A DNA stretch of 64,000 nucleotides from Pieris napi (taxonomy: Eukaryota > Arthropoda > Insecta > Lepidoptera > Pieridae), in assembly GCF_905475465.1 (NCBI RefSeq), contig NC_062242.1, positions 461,501-525,500 on the forward strand, written 5' to 3'. The notes under the pieces are model-generated. The model saw only the letters and a list, made by a program, of their open reading frames with translations. It was not told the origin of the DNA and did not search any database. Numbering within the stretch: the first letter of the stretch is position 1; each line of letters starts with the position of its first letter. Below, piece by piece: positions 32,208 to 44,288 of this stretch. Both the position numbers and the translations under genes were made by a program.

Positions 32208-35200
32208 TTAAGCCCGTGAGGTGATCTCGTCCGTCAGAGGGTGGTTAGCGGTGACTTTGGCGGCCAACAAACCTAGGTTCAACTCGTAAAACCTGAAAAA
32301 GAGATTACATCTAAACATCGGTAGTTTTCCAACTCCAGCTACGCTTCGCACAATTGACTATTGAGCACTCTCAAAGTAATGCTCTCGCGTGAATCGTGAT
32401 ACTCGCAATCAATACCAACTCAGTGACAGAAAATTGACAAGAGTTTTTTCTTTAAGTTGGCATTTATCGAAGTTTTGTTTATTTATTATCGTTAGTAATA
32501 TTATTTATTGTTGAAAAATTTGTAAGACTTTCGTTTCGGCTTTCCATGTTTTAGTGGCAAAGAACATATTTATCGAGATGAAGAAGACACAATCTTATTT
32601 GTTTATAATTACGAGAATAAAAATAAAGAAAATTACTCAAAACGTAAAAAAATGTTAATAAAATAATCCAAATCCAAATTACTTAAAATAAGCGTAAATA
32701 GTTTCAACCGATTATTACTGTTTACCACATTACAAGACACTAATGAGATTGCTAACTCTCAAATATTTTTTTTTCAACACTGAACTTAGCGCACTTCGCT
32801 GATGCATTTGAAAACTAATAATAATTAAGCTGCAGCATAATTCGCCATTGTGCGCCACAGTCTGAGTGAAAGAGGAGACTCACGCGAGGCCCCTCTGCTT
32901 GAGGCGCTGCATGACGGCCGGCTTGACCTTGGGCCCCGCGGGGCTGTGCTTGCCTCTTCCCGTGAGGAAGAAGAGAGTGTGGGAGGTGACCCCGTTGCGG
33001 CCGTTGATCTCCTTGAGCTTTCTGATATGGACGTCTAAGAACAGGTCCAGGGACTGACGGGCCTCGCCGACGCGGCAGTGGTGCAGGTCGATGGTCGCGT
33101 TGTTCTTGCAGCGCTGGGCGTTCACCTGCGGGATCGTCAATTGTTTATTCCGATGAAAAAAGAATATAGAAAATATATTTTGTCAGCTCAATCTCCATAC
33201 ATAACCATAGACAAATACGGGGCCCCATTTAGGAAAGAGAGACCGGGGCTTTAATCTCGGGGCTTCCACAAAAGAGACTTCGGGTGAAAAGAAACAACGG
33301 GTTGCACTCCGGGAGTACCGGCAGAAGTGAAAACTTGAATATTAACGCTGTGCATTTTTGATATTTTGGAATGGTTGGGGAATAATTTTGCACGAATTGC
33401 TTTAATTATCAGTATAAAAGTAATATCATTTATGTGGTAGAATACAATATTTATTTATTGCGCTATCGTACAAACATCACAATTTATATTGCATTAAATA
33501 CGCCGCGCCAGCTGTCTACTCTCCATGCGTCTTACGAAACCTACACAAAATAATTAAAATAAGTATTAAATCTTTCAATTAGGAAAATTCACAATTTTTT
33601 AAGTTGCCATTTTTTATTCGCGTCAGTCTGACCAAATCGTTAATAATAAAGCTTTAGACGTTTCGCAAAATTAAACCTTGATATTGACTTAAGGTCCAAT
33701 TCTACATGCATCAATGTATCTGAGGAAAGAGGCAAATGAATTAAAACCGTAACATATATATATAGCACGAAGGTTCATAATCCTTTAAAACAACATCCGT
33801 CTTACGAATTTGTCCTGACGCGAGTATAACATTTTTTACCCATTCCAAAAAAGTGTACAACGCCTCTAACGAAGTTTTCACTTCAAAAAATGATTTAAAT
33901 TCCAACTAATCAACACTGGTAAAACAACATTTCTTTTTGAATAAAACACTATTTTGACCGGATTGAAGTTATGTATTATTATAAATTTAAATTTATTATA
34001 AAAATTTTAGTGCGTGGTCACGCGTAAAGCACGCGAAACGTCGGATAAATTTAAAATTATGTTAAATAGTTGTAAATTTATAATAATACATAACTTCAAT
34101 CCGGTCAAAATAGTGTTTTATTCAAATGAACATAAGTTATGTTAATCAAAGACAAAACTTTTCTTTTGATATTTTTTTGTACAAACATGATTGTATTGTT
34201 CTTATGTAGTCAAGTCCACATTTCAATGTCAATGTCATTGCTAGGGCGGCGTCCATGCGTCGGGTTGTCTCTCTCTCTAAAATATGGCGAGGGGGCCGAT
34301 GGCTGGCCATGCGTCATACTCGTGAACGGGTGCTACTGGTGGTGACTGGTCGTACTTGAATTCGTGTATGCGGTGTTGTTAGTTATTTCGATTATGTCTT
34401 TGCGTGTTGTTCCCACGAGAATGTAAGTGCGTGCTCCTATTTCACCATACCTCCTGCTGATAGAGGACAAGTCTTTGTTTTTAATTTATTTTAATTTTAT
34501 TAATTACTTAAGATGTCATGTGGAACATGGTGTTATGGTGGGAGCTACAGGTACAGTTACAAACTTTGTGAAAAACAAAAAACTTGGCGATTAAAAAGTG
34601 TGGCAGAGAGTTTATTGCCAGTTCTTCTCTTCCGTTCTACGCCCTTGATTTGAGAACTTGCAGCAAATGTAAAATTAAAAGCATTGAATGTATATTTCTT
34701 TTTTGACGTTCATAAGTGTACATTGTGTTACCTATATGAATAAATTTTTGGCGTTTGAGTTAAATATTAACAGAAATCATTGATCTGTATTTATATTTAT
34801 GTTTGTTAAATACTAAAAGAATCAACTCGGTTTGACAATAAATTATAAATTGAAAAACTAAACTAAAACAAAAACAAAATAAAAGAATACAATCTGTATT
34901 GTCTTTTATTGACATAACTTTCACACATTTAATAATAAAACAATTTTTTACTGGATTGAAGTTATGTATTTACAATTATTTTTCATAGTCACCGTGACCA
35001 CGCACGCTGTAAAGCACGCGAAAGCACGCGAAACGAAAAGCTTCAATCCGGTAAAAAATTGTTTTATTATAAAACAAATGGATCAATTTATTCGAAAAAT
35101 AATTTAGGGCCACGGGGCCTCCACTTCTTTATTTCCTTGAGGCCTCCAGAACTCTAAATCCGGCCCTTAACAAATTTATATGTGAGTACTAAATGTCGCT

Positions 35201-38200
35201 TACCCTAACTTGGTATTATAGAAATCAAAAATCATGGCGTTGGGCAAGTGTAAATCGCGATATCAAAATATATACAGTGGTACAAATATAAACTTACTTA
35301 TTCGAACCTTATAAACTCGTTGCTACGTTGGTATAACTATCGTGTGTAAGATTTGATGTTTATATGTTGTAGCTTTTATGGAAATTTTAATGAAGGCAGT
35401 GAATAATAACAAAACAATTATTGATTTTTTCTTAAAAAACGCCCGACTCTGTACAATTTCGAGTAACCTCGTCCCCAACCAACGAAATATAAACTCCAAG
35501 CTGAGCCAAGTATACAACAAAAACTTTAGAGGTTTTTAAACGATATTTAGGGCCATATGAAGCGGTATTGGTCTGTTATCTAAAGCTGGCGGCTTCAACA
35601 CATTTACACTTTGTGCTTGTGTAGTGTCTGTGAATAAGCACGAGGCGTGACGTCACACTGAATATGCATCATGAAAATACTGTCTGTCTCTCTCGCGCTC
35701 GGTCAAGCTTATGAGTATAAAAGAGATAGTTATTGTTTTGCTTTTGCTACTGTTGATCTTTTTTCTCATTATTATTTTGTCTGTGATTGTTTACTTATTT
35801 GGTTGGAGGTTAGAATACTTAGAAAAAAATGTTTTATAAATAATTGATTCCGGCAGAACATTAACAGGACAATCTCGTGAAATAGTGTACAATGTTTTTA
35901 ATTATTTTAAGCATCTTAATAAAAACAGTTTAATGAAAGAATTGTTAGTGGAGTACGCAATCAATATAATATAATATATTATATTATCGTATATTATATC
36001 ATATCCAGAAAAAAACACAAAACCCAATCCACCCAAACTTACTAAAACCAGACTAGACTAAATATATAGCTTGGCAAAAAAGTCATATTTTTAAACATAC
36101 TGTATAGTGAAATTGCATTAGTGTGAGTACTGTGAACGTGCCAGCTTTCGATAACCGACCTATATGTAGGTGGATTTCCGTATAGAAGTTGTTACCATGG
36201 TAACCGTAAGTTAAGCCAAAAACACTCACGTAAACCAGCGAGTTGGCGGCCTTGCTGTTGGCCTGCTCGTGGAGCGCCGTGTGCATGGCTCCCAGCTCCG
36301 AGTAGTAAGAGGCCACTGGCAGCATCCCGCGCTGGATGTACTCCTGCGCCTTGCGGTAGTTCCTGGAACCGAACAGGCCAGTTCATCAAGTTTTAATACG
36401 TAAATGTACGAGACTTCGGACTAGACGACGTACGTGTACGTATACGTGAATTCTAAAAGTTGCACATACTTTTAAAATACCCAAAAACGACTCGTTTGAA
36501 TCGCTCTGAATTGTTTTTAGGCCACTTACTTTTCTCTCACTGCCAGATGTCCATTCGCCTCTTCCCTAAATCGTTCCACGTCCGCCATCGTTAGATTCGG
36601 TTCCATCGGAAGTAACGGCCATTCCACTTCGGACAGAGCCTGGAATGCCCGATAATTTCAATTAAAACCAAGTAAAATTAAATCAATTAAATCAAATCAA
36701 AATCAAAATACGTTTATTCAATTTAGATGCTTCTTAGAGTGGAGGAGTCTTCTTAAAAGGAGTCATTATAGTCAATAAAGTTCAGTGTACGTTTGAAAAA
36801 TTAAATAAATAAATATTTTTTATTATTCAAATGTTTTTTTTTAAATTATGTCCAATGCCGTAGCATCTTCCGTGGGCAACTTCATTCTGTTAATTTTGTG
36901 TCACGGTGCGCGCATCGTAAAATTTCACTCTCATCAATTTTCCATAACGCGTCTAACGTATAACTTCAAAAAATACTACGCCATAATAACTTAGTAACAC
37001 ACTTTTTTTTTCATGCATGTCTAGGATATCTCTCAGTGCAATCTGCTCCACAATCAGAGAACTAAAAAGACTAATTGCAGAAGAGTGGGAACGTATTCGT
37101 CAAGACGTCATTAAAGACGTCGTGGAAAGAATTCAAGCTGTGATTTTGGCCAGAAGTCACCCTCGTTATTAGGTTTTTACATTATAAACAGTATTGTACT
37201 TAAAAAAAGTAAAGAAAAAAAATCTTGTCTTTATTTTCGATCACTTCTACTTGGCCGTCTAACGAATTCATCTACTTTCACTAAAAAACTGCCAGAATTC
37301 ACTTCACGCGTATTTATTTACACGATTGTAAGTATAATTTCATTTAATTAAGTGAAATCGACCTTAGAACCTAAGTTTTCCCAGTTTTTTTGAAAATATA
37401 TAACAAGGGGCAAACGAAACGGGCAGGAGGCTCACCCGATGTTAAGTGATACCGCCGCCCATGGACACTCTCAATGCCAGAGGGCTCGCGAGTGCGTTGC
37501 CGGCCTTTCAAGAATTGGTACGCTCTTTTCTTGAAGGACCCTAAGTCGATTTGGTACGGAAATACTTCAGTGGGCAGCTGGTTCCACACAGTGGTGGTGC
37601 GCGGCAAAAACTGCCTTAGAAAACGCTCAGTTGTGGAACGGCGGACGTCGAGGTGATACGATATTACAATGACATGACAAGGTACAATAAACAAAAGTAG
37701 GTGGTACATGGCAGAGAGTGGCAAAGTGCAGACAGAAATTGCGGAATTTAGTGGAGGCTTTTTCCAATAAGGGTGGATGGATATTTAGAAAGAATAACAT
37801 GACAGAAATAAAATGTGTCTTAGTGTAAAAGTATCTGAAATAGATGCCGGATTTTTTTGGCAAAAGAGTTTATATAAATACATTTTATAATAATGATTTT
37901 ATTAACTGGATTACCTTACGCTGTTCTTCAACCAAACGCTTCTTCCTGTCCATCTCTTTTTCCATTACGAACTTATTGACACCATTCTTCATTTCTAGAA
38001 TGTTGGACCTCCCCGTCGACATTAAGAGGGCCTGAGGACAAACCACATACTAACTAAACAGACATGATTCGCATCTATTCACTCACAATTTGTGGAGCAA
38101 TCTTGATAGTCGTGTACCTTTGTTTAAGAAGCTCAAAATTTGATCTCTTCCCTGTATGTATATTTTTGAAATTTACTTATTCGTTGACAAAAACATAATG

Positions 38201-41200
38201 GGAGAAATTGGCTGTGCCAAAAAAAAATCTGGAATTGTATAGGAAAAACGCCTTTGATATGGCAATCAAGGTTTATACTAATTTACTAAAAACATTCAAA
38301 GATAGAGTTTTTTTTTAAATATCGACCTAATATAACTTTCGGAAAAATGTATTATTCTATTAATGATTATTGGAGTGTATAGGTCGGTTATCGAAAGCTG
38401 GCGCGTTCACAGTACTCACACTAATGCAATTTCACTTACAGTATGTTTAAAAATATTACTTTTTTGCCAAGCTATATATTTTAGTCTACTCTGGTTTTAG
38501 TAAGGTTGGGTGGGTTGTAAATAAATAAAAATGTGTCAAATACATATAAATATTATGTGCATACGAGGGTGGATCCAAAAGTACCCGACCAAGAACGTAA
38601 AAGAGTAGTTTGTGTAAATAATTTTTCATTTTTCGACATAAGCTCCATCTAGATCAACACACTTCACTTTTACTTCACTAACTATTCTTTCAATACTCCT
38701 CTTAGAAACCCCAATCGCATCTGATGTCAAATTAAATATAACATTTTTTCATTAAACTGTTTTTAATAAGATGCTTAAAATAATTAAAAACATTGTGCAC
38801 CATTTCACGAGATTGCCCTGGTAATGTTTGAAAAAAGATCAACATGTATAAAATAATAATAATATAAAACAGCAAACATCAACATAAACAGTAGCAAAAG
38901 AAAAACAATAACTGTCTCTTTTATACTCATAAGCTTGACCGAGCGCGAGAGAGACGGACAGTCTTTTCGTGATGTATTTGTGATTGTATTTCAGTTTGAC
39001 ATCACGTCTCGCGCTTATTCACTGACACTACACAAGCACAAAGTGTAAATGTGTTGAAGCCGCCAGCTTTAGATAACATACCTATAACATTATAATGAAT
39101 ATTAATTTGATAACGTAATAATATATTTTAATAATGTGATAATGTGATGACTGATGATAAAACAACATAAGAATGGACAAAGATGATATGATTGATAATG
39201 TACATAATGTAATATGTAAAATTCTACCTTTTAATTATGTTAAACAGACTTGCACGCCATTATGTGTGGCGGAATATGCGAAGTTTAGATTATACCACCA
39301 TCATATTTTTGTACCATGTTCTTACAAATAAATTATTAATAATATTTTTACTTCAGCGTCAAAGTCTCCGTCACCACCTGGAGACGTTGTCTCTCTTTTT
39401 GTTCTCGAAAACGTTCCTCCGATTGTAACGAAACATACCTCTACAGTATTTTGAAAATTGTTGTCGTGCGCCATCAAGAGCTCCGACAAAATATCGGGAG
39501 CCACGTCCGGGAACAGGTTGTATAGTTTCTCCCTCGTCATCTTTGCCGCCAAATCCGGTGGCTCTCTGTTGCGCCATTCGGCAATGTCCTTTTGGTACAG
39601 CGAAAGAGCGAAATCCAAGTCCATGATCTCTTTGAAATCCGGGACTTCCGGCTCCTTGCCGTTCAGGAGCATTTCCTCTTCTTTCGCAACTAGTAACCTG
39701 TTGATGAAATGAATGAACCCATTAAAGAGAACTTGAAGATATTACCTTGCATATATTCGGTAGTGAGCTGATCAATTTAAATAAAAGCATTATAAGCAAT
39801 AAATTACTAGCAAAATCTAAAATTGGATTAATTTTTTTTTTTACATTTATGTTCACTTACAATAAATCACAATTGTCATGTATTTTAGAATAGATAGCTT
39901 ATAACATATACTGTAGATAAACATTATATATGATGTGGTGAATATTTATCTATCTATACATATATATATATCTAAAATGAATCCCTATTTCCCTTGGTGA
40001 CGGCATCACGTGCTGGACCGATTTCGCTAATTCTTTTTTTGTTTCGTTTGTTATTGTCAGGAGGTTTTTATGAAAGAAAAAATTGCGCGGAAAATTGGAA
40101 GATTTAAGAATACTTAACCACCATAGTAAGTAATCCTGACTTTTATTGTTAGCAATTGTTTTTTTCAGAGCAAAAAATTTACAATACATCTGTTCCCGTG
40201 TCGGAGTACCAACAAAACTATTTATATACGCGCCACGAAAAAGCAGAAAAGGCAGAGATAAAAGAGCCTCTGGGATTTTATTAGAGTATCCCTTTTCCAA
40301 AAAAAGAATTCGGGTCCACTAGAAAATAACTAAAATGCAATTACCTTTTACTGAAAAGGCTACCAAGAACTTTACTGAAAAGGCTGAAACATTTGAAAGG
40401 ACCACAAACCTGGCGAAATCTGCATCCTGCTCGATCATTTCTTGGCTTTGTTTCGAGTCTTTCTCGACCTGATGCATCATCGACTCCATCCACAAGGCAT
40501 TGATTTCGTTCAAAATGGTCACTGGCATCTCCAATTTCGGCTCAATATTTTCAGGGTACTTCATTCCTTCTCGACCGAAAATCCCGTCCAACTGCTTTAT
40601 AAAATCCATTCCGACATTAATGGTAATAGATTTCACGACATCACACGGTGATGTGGAAGAGCCGGTGTCGTCGTCGTCCGATGTGTCCGAATGCAATATC
40701 TCGTCTCTTGTATTATTTGACGAGCCAGAAGTGCTCGGCAAATTGACAGCCGAGTGGATCTGTTGATTCTCTTCTGTGCCATCGGCAGTTGAGCTCGTGC
40801 ATGGTTCGCCATTACGTGCGTTCTTCATCTTTAAATGATGCTCGGAATAATGATTTTCAGAAATTACTATATTTTCTTCAATTTGACGCTTCAATTGTAA
40901 TGAGGCGTCAGAGACGGCTGCATCTCTGCGTGTTCTTTTAGGTGTCGCTTTTGGCGTATTTTCCGCGCTGACTTTTGTTACTATGGGGTTGTTTTCCTGA
41001 ATGACTGGACGATGATCAGGTATGATGTTATACGCGGCGAGGCACCCGCACTGCTCGACGTTTTCTGCATCCTCCTCATCGTCCGATGAGGCCTCTTCTT
41101 GAATTGAACAAAATTGATTGTTGGTCATGCCATCTATTACGATTTCGACAGCCCAGTTAACATCGCCACAGCAGTTCTCGAAAATATCCCTTAGTTCTGT

Positions 41201-43961
41201 AGAAGGAATATTGCTAAACATCTTTCTGAAAGCTTTGAAATGCTGTTCCGCGTTTTGACATCTAAAGGGCTCCATAGAAATTATTTCATTACTCGTGGTA
41301 GTCCCTTTATCGAGCATTCGTTTTATAGGTATTTTTTCTTTTTTCTCAATAGTAAATTGATTTATGTCCCACGCTTTACCCGAAATAACTTTGTATTGGT
41401 CTTTAATTTGAGAGAAATCCATGTCCCCTGCTTCGATACACGTACTTCTAGATGTTTTTTCTGGAGCTAATGTATCCTCTGTAAGAATCTCCCGGGGGGT
41501 TTCAGGGTCCACCGTTAGGAACCTGCTCCAATCATTTGAATGTACTGCAGGAATTACAAGTTGGTCAGAGACAACTTTCGGTGATTTCTCTATTTGCCTT
41601 TTTCTCTGAGGTTTAGATGTTGAAGATTCAGCAATTCCAGGACTTGATGTTGTTGCTTTTTCGGAATTTAATACTGCAAGTTTCTTAGTTTCATCCCAGT
41701 TTTCTCCATTATCCCACTCTTGCTCTAATTTTTCAATCTCTTCTATACGTTTTTCAATATCAACACAGTTTGTAGAGAGGACATCAGAAGATGCAGCTTC
41801 TGTTTTAAGATTGGAGCTGTTGTTATCTGATGTCTCTTCAATGTGACAGTTGATATCTAAAGGATCTGAAAGCTTTTCTTCAGATTCCAATACACGGTTT
41901 TCAATTGAATGAGAATCAGGGTCTGGAGTTGTAATAATCGAACCCTCATTTCCTAGGGTTTGGTTTTGTTGGTTGTCATTATTAGATTCACTTTCACTTC
42001 TTTGAAGAGATGCTACTGTGGGTGGTAGCAACTCCGGATATATCCTAAAAACTGGCGGCGTCATTTCTGCCGAATAGTGTATTCCTAAGCCTTTTATCAT
42101 TTCCTCACCTGTTATACCTTCCTGCATATTATCCACCATTCGTTTTATTGTATGAATTGGTACATTATGAGAATTTCTTTTAAAGAGTTGATATGCATTT
42201 CTCGCCCAACGAGTTTTGGGAGAAATGACATGTATAAAATAACCATTGCAAACTCCAGCCCTTACATAGGGCTCCATTTCCCACGGCTCAATGTTTGTAT
42301 TATCAATTATGACGGGACTTACGCCACTTGTCATTGCTCTAAATGCTCTACATTGATTCCACAAATGGGCATCTTGTAGCTTATACTTGTCAAAGCAATA
42401 CACACCTCTAAGCATAAAATAATCATCGCTACTTAATAGGTGTTTATCTTTTATGTGTGTATCACCAACAGTCATCTTAAGTATTTCCCGAGCTAAGTGC
42501 GTCTTCCCACATCCAGGAGGGCCTCTCATCAGAAGTAGGACCCTCCAACCATTATTACATTGGGTCACTATTTTGCTCACATCTTGTATGCTGTTAATTC
42601 CAATTTGTGTAATTTTCTTTATATTTTGTGTATGGGGTTGCACATTATGAGATATACTAGAGTAAGACATCTTTGATTCCGTAGTATTCATATTATTAGA
42701 AGTCTCAGGAACACGAGTAGAAGTATATTCATCATGAAATTGTGATGTCTGTTGTGACCCTGATGCTTCAGTATTGTCACCTATGAAACTCATAATTGCA
42801 TTGGCTGATTGCTTAACTAAAACAAACAATAGTAATTATTTAATCATTTGTATGTTGTTGAATATATTTTCAAGATTATGAAGTCTTAAAAGTGGGAAAG
42901 CAATGGGATGACATCATTTGTGAGGATAAAAAAGTATTGGGTCTGGCAAAACACAACCATGTGAAACTGAGGTCATTTAATATAAAAACTAAAGACATCA
43001 TAGAATATTTATTACAATAATAGGTTCAAAGTTAGGTTATATTAAATAATGCTTGAATAATATATAATACTGCTAATATTTAAAAAAAACTTTGTTTAAA
43101 AAATTAGTAATGGCTAACAGAATGCAAGTATTTTAGTGAACAATTGTCACAAACTAGTACATTCTTATAAGTATGTAATGTAACTAACTAATATAGTATA
43201 CTATGTGCTTAAATATTTAATAGATTTAATAAAATAATAATAAATATTTATTATAATTAATACAATTGATATTAATTGTTTCCATTTTTTGTGTGGCATA
43301 TTTACCAACCAACATACATACTTCTAATCTGATCTTGAATCATCAATTTACTATCAAAAGTCTCTTTTTAAAGTTATCATTCTTAGTTCAAAAAATTGAG
43401 GTTTCATAGTAAACTCAGTCTTTAAAATTAACAAACCCCTATATTTATACACATTGTAGAAGATGAAAATAAACAAATAGAAATAGAAAAATGGATATTG
43501 CATAAGAAACTTACAGTTATAAAAGAGTACATTTAACTCAAGTGGACTTCAGTACAAGTCACATAAACGGTGTAAACAAAGAAATCAATAACTTGTGATC
43601 ATGTTATGTTGGTATTCCACCAACTGTTGATGTATATATAACATGAAACTATATAAACATCATATAAGAACTACAGAATGAACTTTATTTATACTATATA
43701 CTCCAAACTCATATAAGTAATACATTACTATACATTAGATCAGAATAATAATGAAATATATGAAGGTTAAAATAAATAAATAAACATAATATCCGCCTTC
43801 CGATATCCATCAAATTTTAAAACGAAATAAATAAATAGTAACTTACGATCACCATTATAGCTAATAACAACAGCTTCAATTACATCTCTTTCAACAACGC
43901 CACTGAAAGTATTAAAAAGTTTATCAATAATATCGCCAAAAATCGTCACATCGTCTTCCAT
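32208..43961 (-). CDS. N4BP2: NEDD4-binding protein 2-like (PNK-like kinase, CUE-like, DUF1771 and Smr domains)
   Basis: Eight exons on the minus strand, in 5' to 3' order: 43847-43961, 40410-42816, 39439-39697, 37915-38031, 36530-36639, 36230-36362, 32884-33125, 32208-32292. All have GT-AG borders and all phases fit; together they give 1,155 aa. Exon 1 is a CUE-like helix segment. A P-loop GPPGCGKTHLAREIL (about residues 137-151), then SSDDYFM and IIDNTNIEPWEM, form a polynucleotide-kinase-type ATPase. A second CUE-like segment (FRKMFSNIPSTELRDIF, about 565-605) and a third in exon 3 (LYNLFPDVAPDILSELLMAH) follow. Exon 6 (NYRKAQEYIQRGMLPVASYY) is DUF1771. Exon 7 (IDLHHCRVGEARQSL, LTGRGKHSPAGPKVKPAV) is an Smr nuclease domain. 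The last exon (FYELNLGLLAA) is needed because the TGA in exon 7 overlaps a perfect GTGAGT donor. In known N4BP2 these parts bind ubiquitin and act in RNA/DNA 5' processing and cleavage. Confidence 0.88.
32321..32862. mobile_element. DNA transposon remnant filling the last N4BP2 intron
   Basis: Matches 62100-62870 in reverse complement over long stretches, such as ACGCTTCGCACAATTGA, CAGTGACAGAAAATTGAC and AAGTTGGCATTTATCGAA. It occupies about 540 of the 591 bp of this intron and stops about 20 bp from the splice donor. It lost its outermost terminal repeats; the copy at 62 kb keeps them. Confidence 0.7.
33126..33935. other. N4BP2 intron 6 (right part, beside exon 7)
   Basis: Non-coding intron between exons 36230-36362 and 32884-33125. 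This part has no recognised repeat. Confidence 0.4.
33936..34126. repeat. Foldback element with perfect 54-bp inverted arms
   Basis: 33936-33989 is exactly the reverse complement of 34073-34126. The 83-bp loop contains GCGTGGTCACGCGTAAAGCA then CGCGAAACGTCGG, itself partly palindromic. A related foldback lies at 34932-35070. No ORF. Confidence 0.9.
34520..34760. repeat. Dispersed repeat, copy 2 (inverse of 21405-21985)
   Basis: GCGATTAAAAAGTGTGGCAG, then GTTTATTGCCAGTTCTTCTC, then TTCTACGCCCTT match the reverse complement of 21512-21570. TGACGTTCATAAGTGTACAT also matches. Confidence 0.6.
34932..35070. repeat. Second foldback element, 30-bp inverted arms
   Basis: 34932-34961 pairs with 35041-35070 with a single mismatch. 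Between them lie TTATGTATT and GCACGCTGTAAAGCACGCGA with GAAACG, shared with the loop of the element at 33936-34126. The outer arm sequences of the two elements differ from each other but match within each element. Confidence 0.85.
35570..36160 (+). mobile_element. Non-autonomous DNA transposon, copy A
   Basis: Ends are GGTCTGTTATCTAAAGCTGG and the inverted CCAGCTTTCGATAACCGACC, a terminal repeat of about 20 bp. It is flanked by TA-rich sequence. The interior matches 38382-39082 in reverse orientation, including a GCGCGAGAGAGAC-type segment and TATGAGTATAAAAGAGATAG. No transposase ORF. It lies in N4BP2 intron 6, close to exon 6. Confidence 0.8.
37035..37172 (+). pseudogene. Tc1/mariner-type transposase C-terminal fragment
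   Basis: A + strand frame reads IRELKRLIAEEWERIRQDVI, then KDVVERIQAVILARSHPRY and a stop. This is the usual end of a Tc1-like transposase (LI.EEW..I......+...RIQAVI.ARG...+Y). The catalytic DDE part is missing. It lies antisense to the host gene in an intron. Confidence 0.65.
37385..37700 (-). pseudogene. Non-LTR retrotransposon ORF C-terminal fragment
   Basis: Minus strand: YHLDVRRSTTERFLRQFLPR, TTTVWNQLPTEVFPYQIDLG, SFKKRAYQFLKGRQR. The pattern [R...R..LPRT...WN.LP.EVFP...DL..FK+R....LKGRQR] is a very common reverse-transcriptase ORF end in Lepidoptera. The 3' end matches 6112-6232 and 60298-60500. Confidence 0.75.
38382..39082 (-). mobile_element. Non-autonomous DNA transposon, copy B (inverted relative to copy A)
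   Basis: Ends are GGTCGGTTATCGAAAGCTGG and the inverted CCAGCTTTAGATAACATACC, with TATA on both outer sides. Homologous to 35570-36160 in the opposite orientation. It is about 100 bp longer, mainly because of an inserted mariner-like segment (38567-38725). It lies in N4BP2 intron 3. Confidence 0.8.
38567..38725. mobile_element. Mariner-like fragment nested in copy B
   Basis: GAGGGTGGATCCAAAAGTAC followed by CCGACC at the left is a typical mariner-like terminal inverted repeat (GAGGGTG.TCCAAAAGT). The downstream sequence (TTTTTCGACATAAGCTCCAT) is also mariner-like. The right terminal repeat was not found, so it is partial. The flanks align with uninterrupted copy A. Confidence 0.6.
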
Positions 43962-44280
43962 TCTTGCGAATTTGTATTAATTAATGTTTATAATTAAAAA
44001 TACTCTTGTACTGGACATAAAGTAGTTAATATATTTGTCGAGAGCTGACTTTTTTTATTCTGCTTAAAATTGTCCGCCTTTAATTTGATAATGTATAGTT
44101 ATGAGTTTATGGCTTATGACTGTATCACTGGTATTTTGTAATTTGTAACTTCATAGTTCGTCGGCGCGATCGCTGATTTGCCAAAAACAACATTCCTATT
44201 TAGTCTGTGACTGCGAGCATATCTAAATTTAATAAAATAAAATTATAATGTTTTTGCTACATCTATGATTTAACACCCTA
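43962..44280. other. Region upstream of N4BP2 (presumed promoter side)
   Basis: The N4BP2 ATG is at 43959-43961. No TATA box is obvious. No other feature. Confidence 0.35.
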
Positions 44281-44288
44281 ATGTTTAT

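Larger units (their letters stand above)
36640..37914. other. N4BP2 intron 4 with transposon fragments
   Basis: Intron between exons 37915-38031 and 36530-36639. It contains the Tc1-like fragment (37035-37172) and the non-LTR fragment (37385-37700) listed separately. Confidence 0.5.

Noticed and set aside
32880..32882. TGA as the N4BP2 stop codon
   Set aside because: It overlaps a perfect GTGAGT donor, and a downstream exon restores the conserved Smr end in frame. RNA evidence would settle it.
33936..35070. CRISPR-like or tandem array
   Set aside because: The repeats are inverted arms of foldback elements, with no regular direct repeats or spacers.
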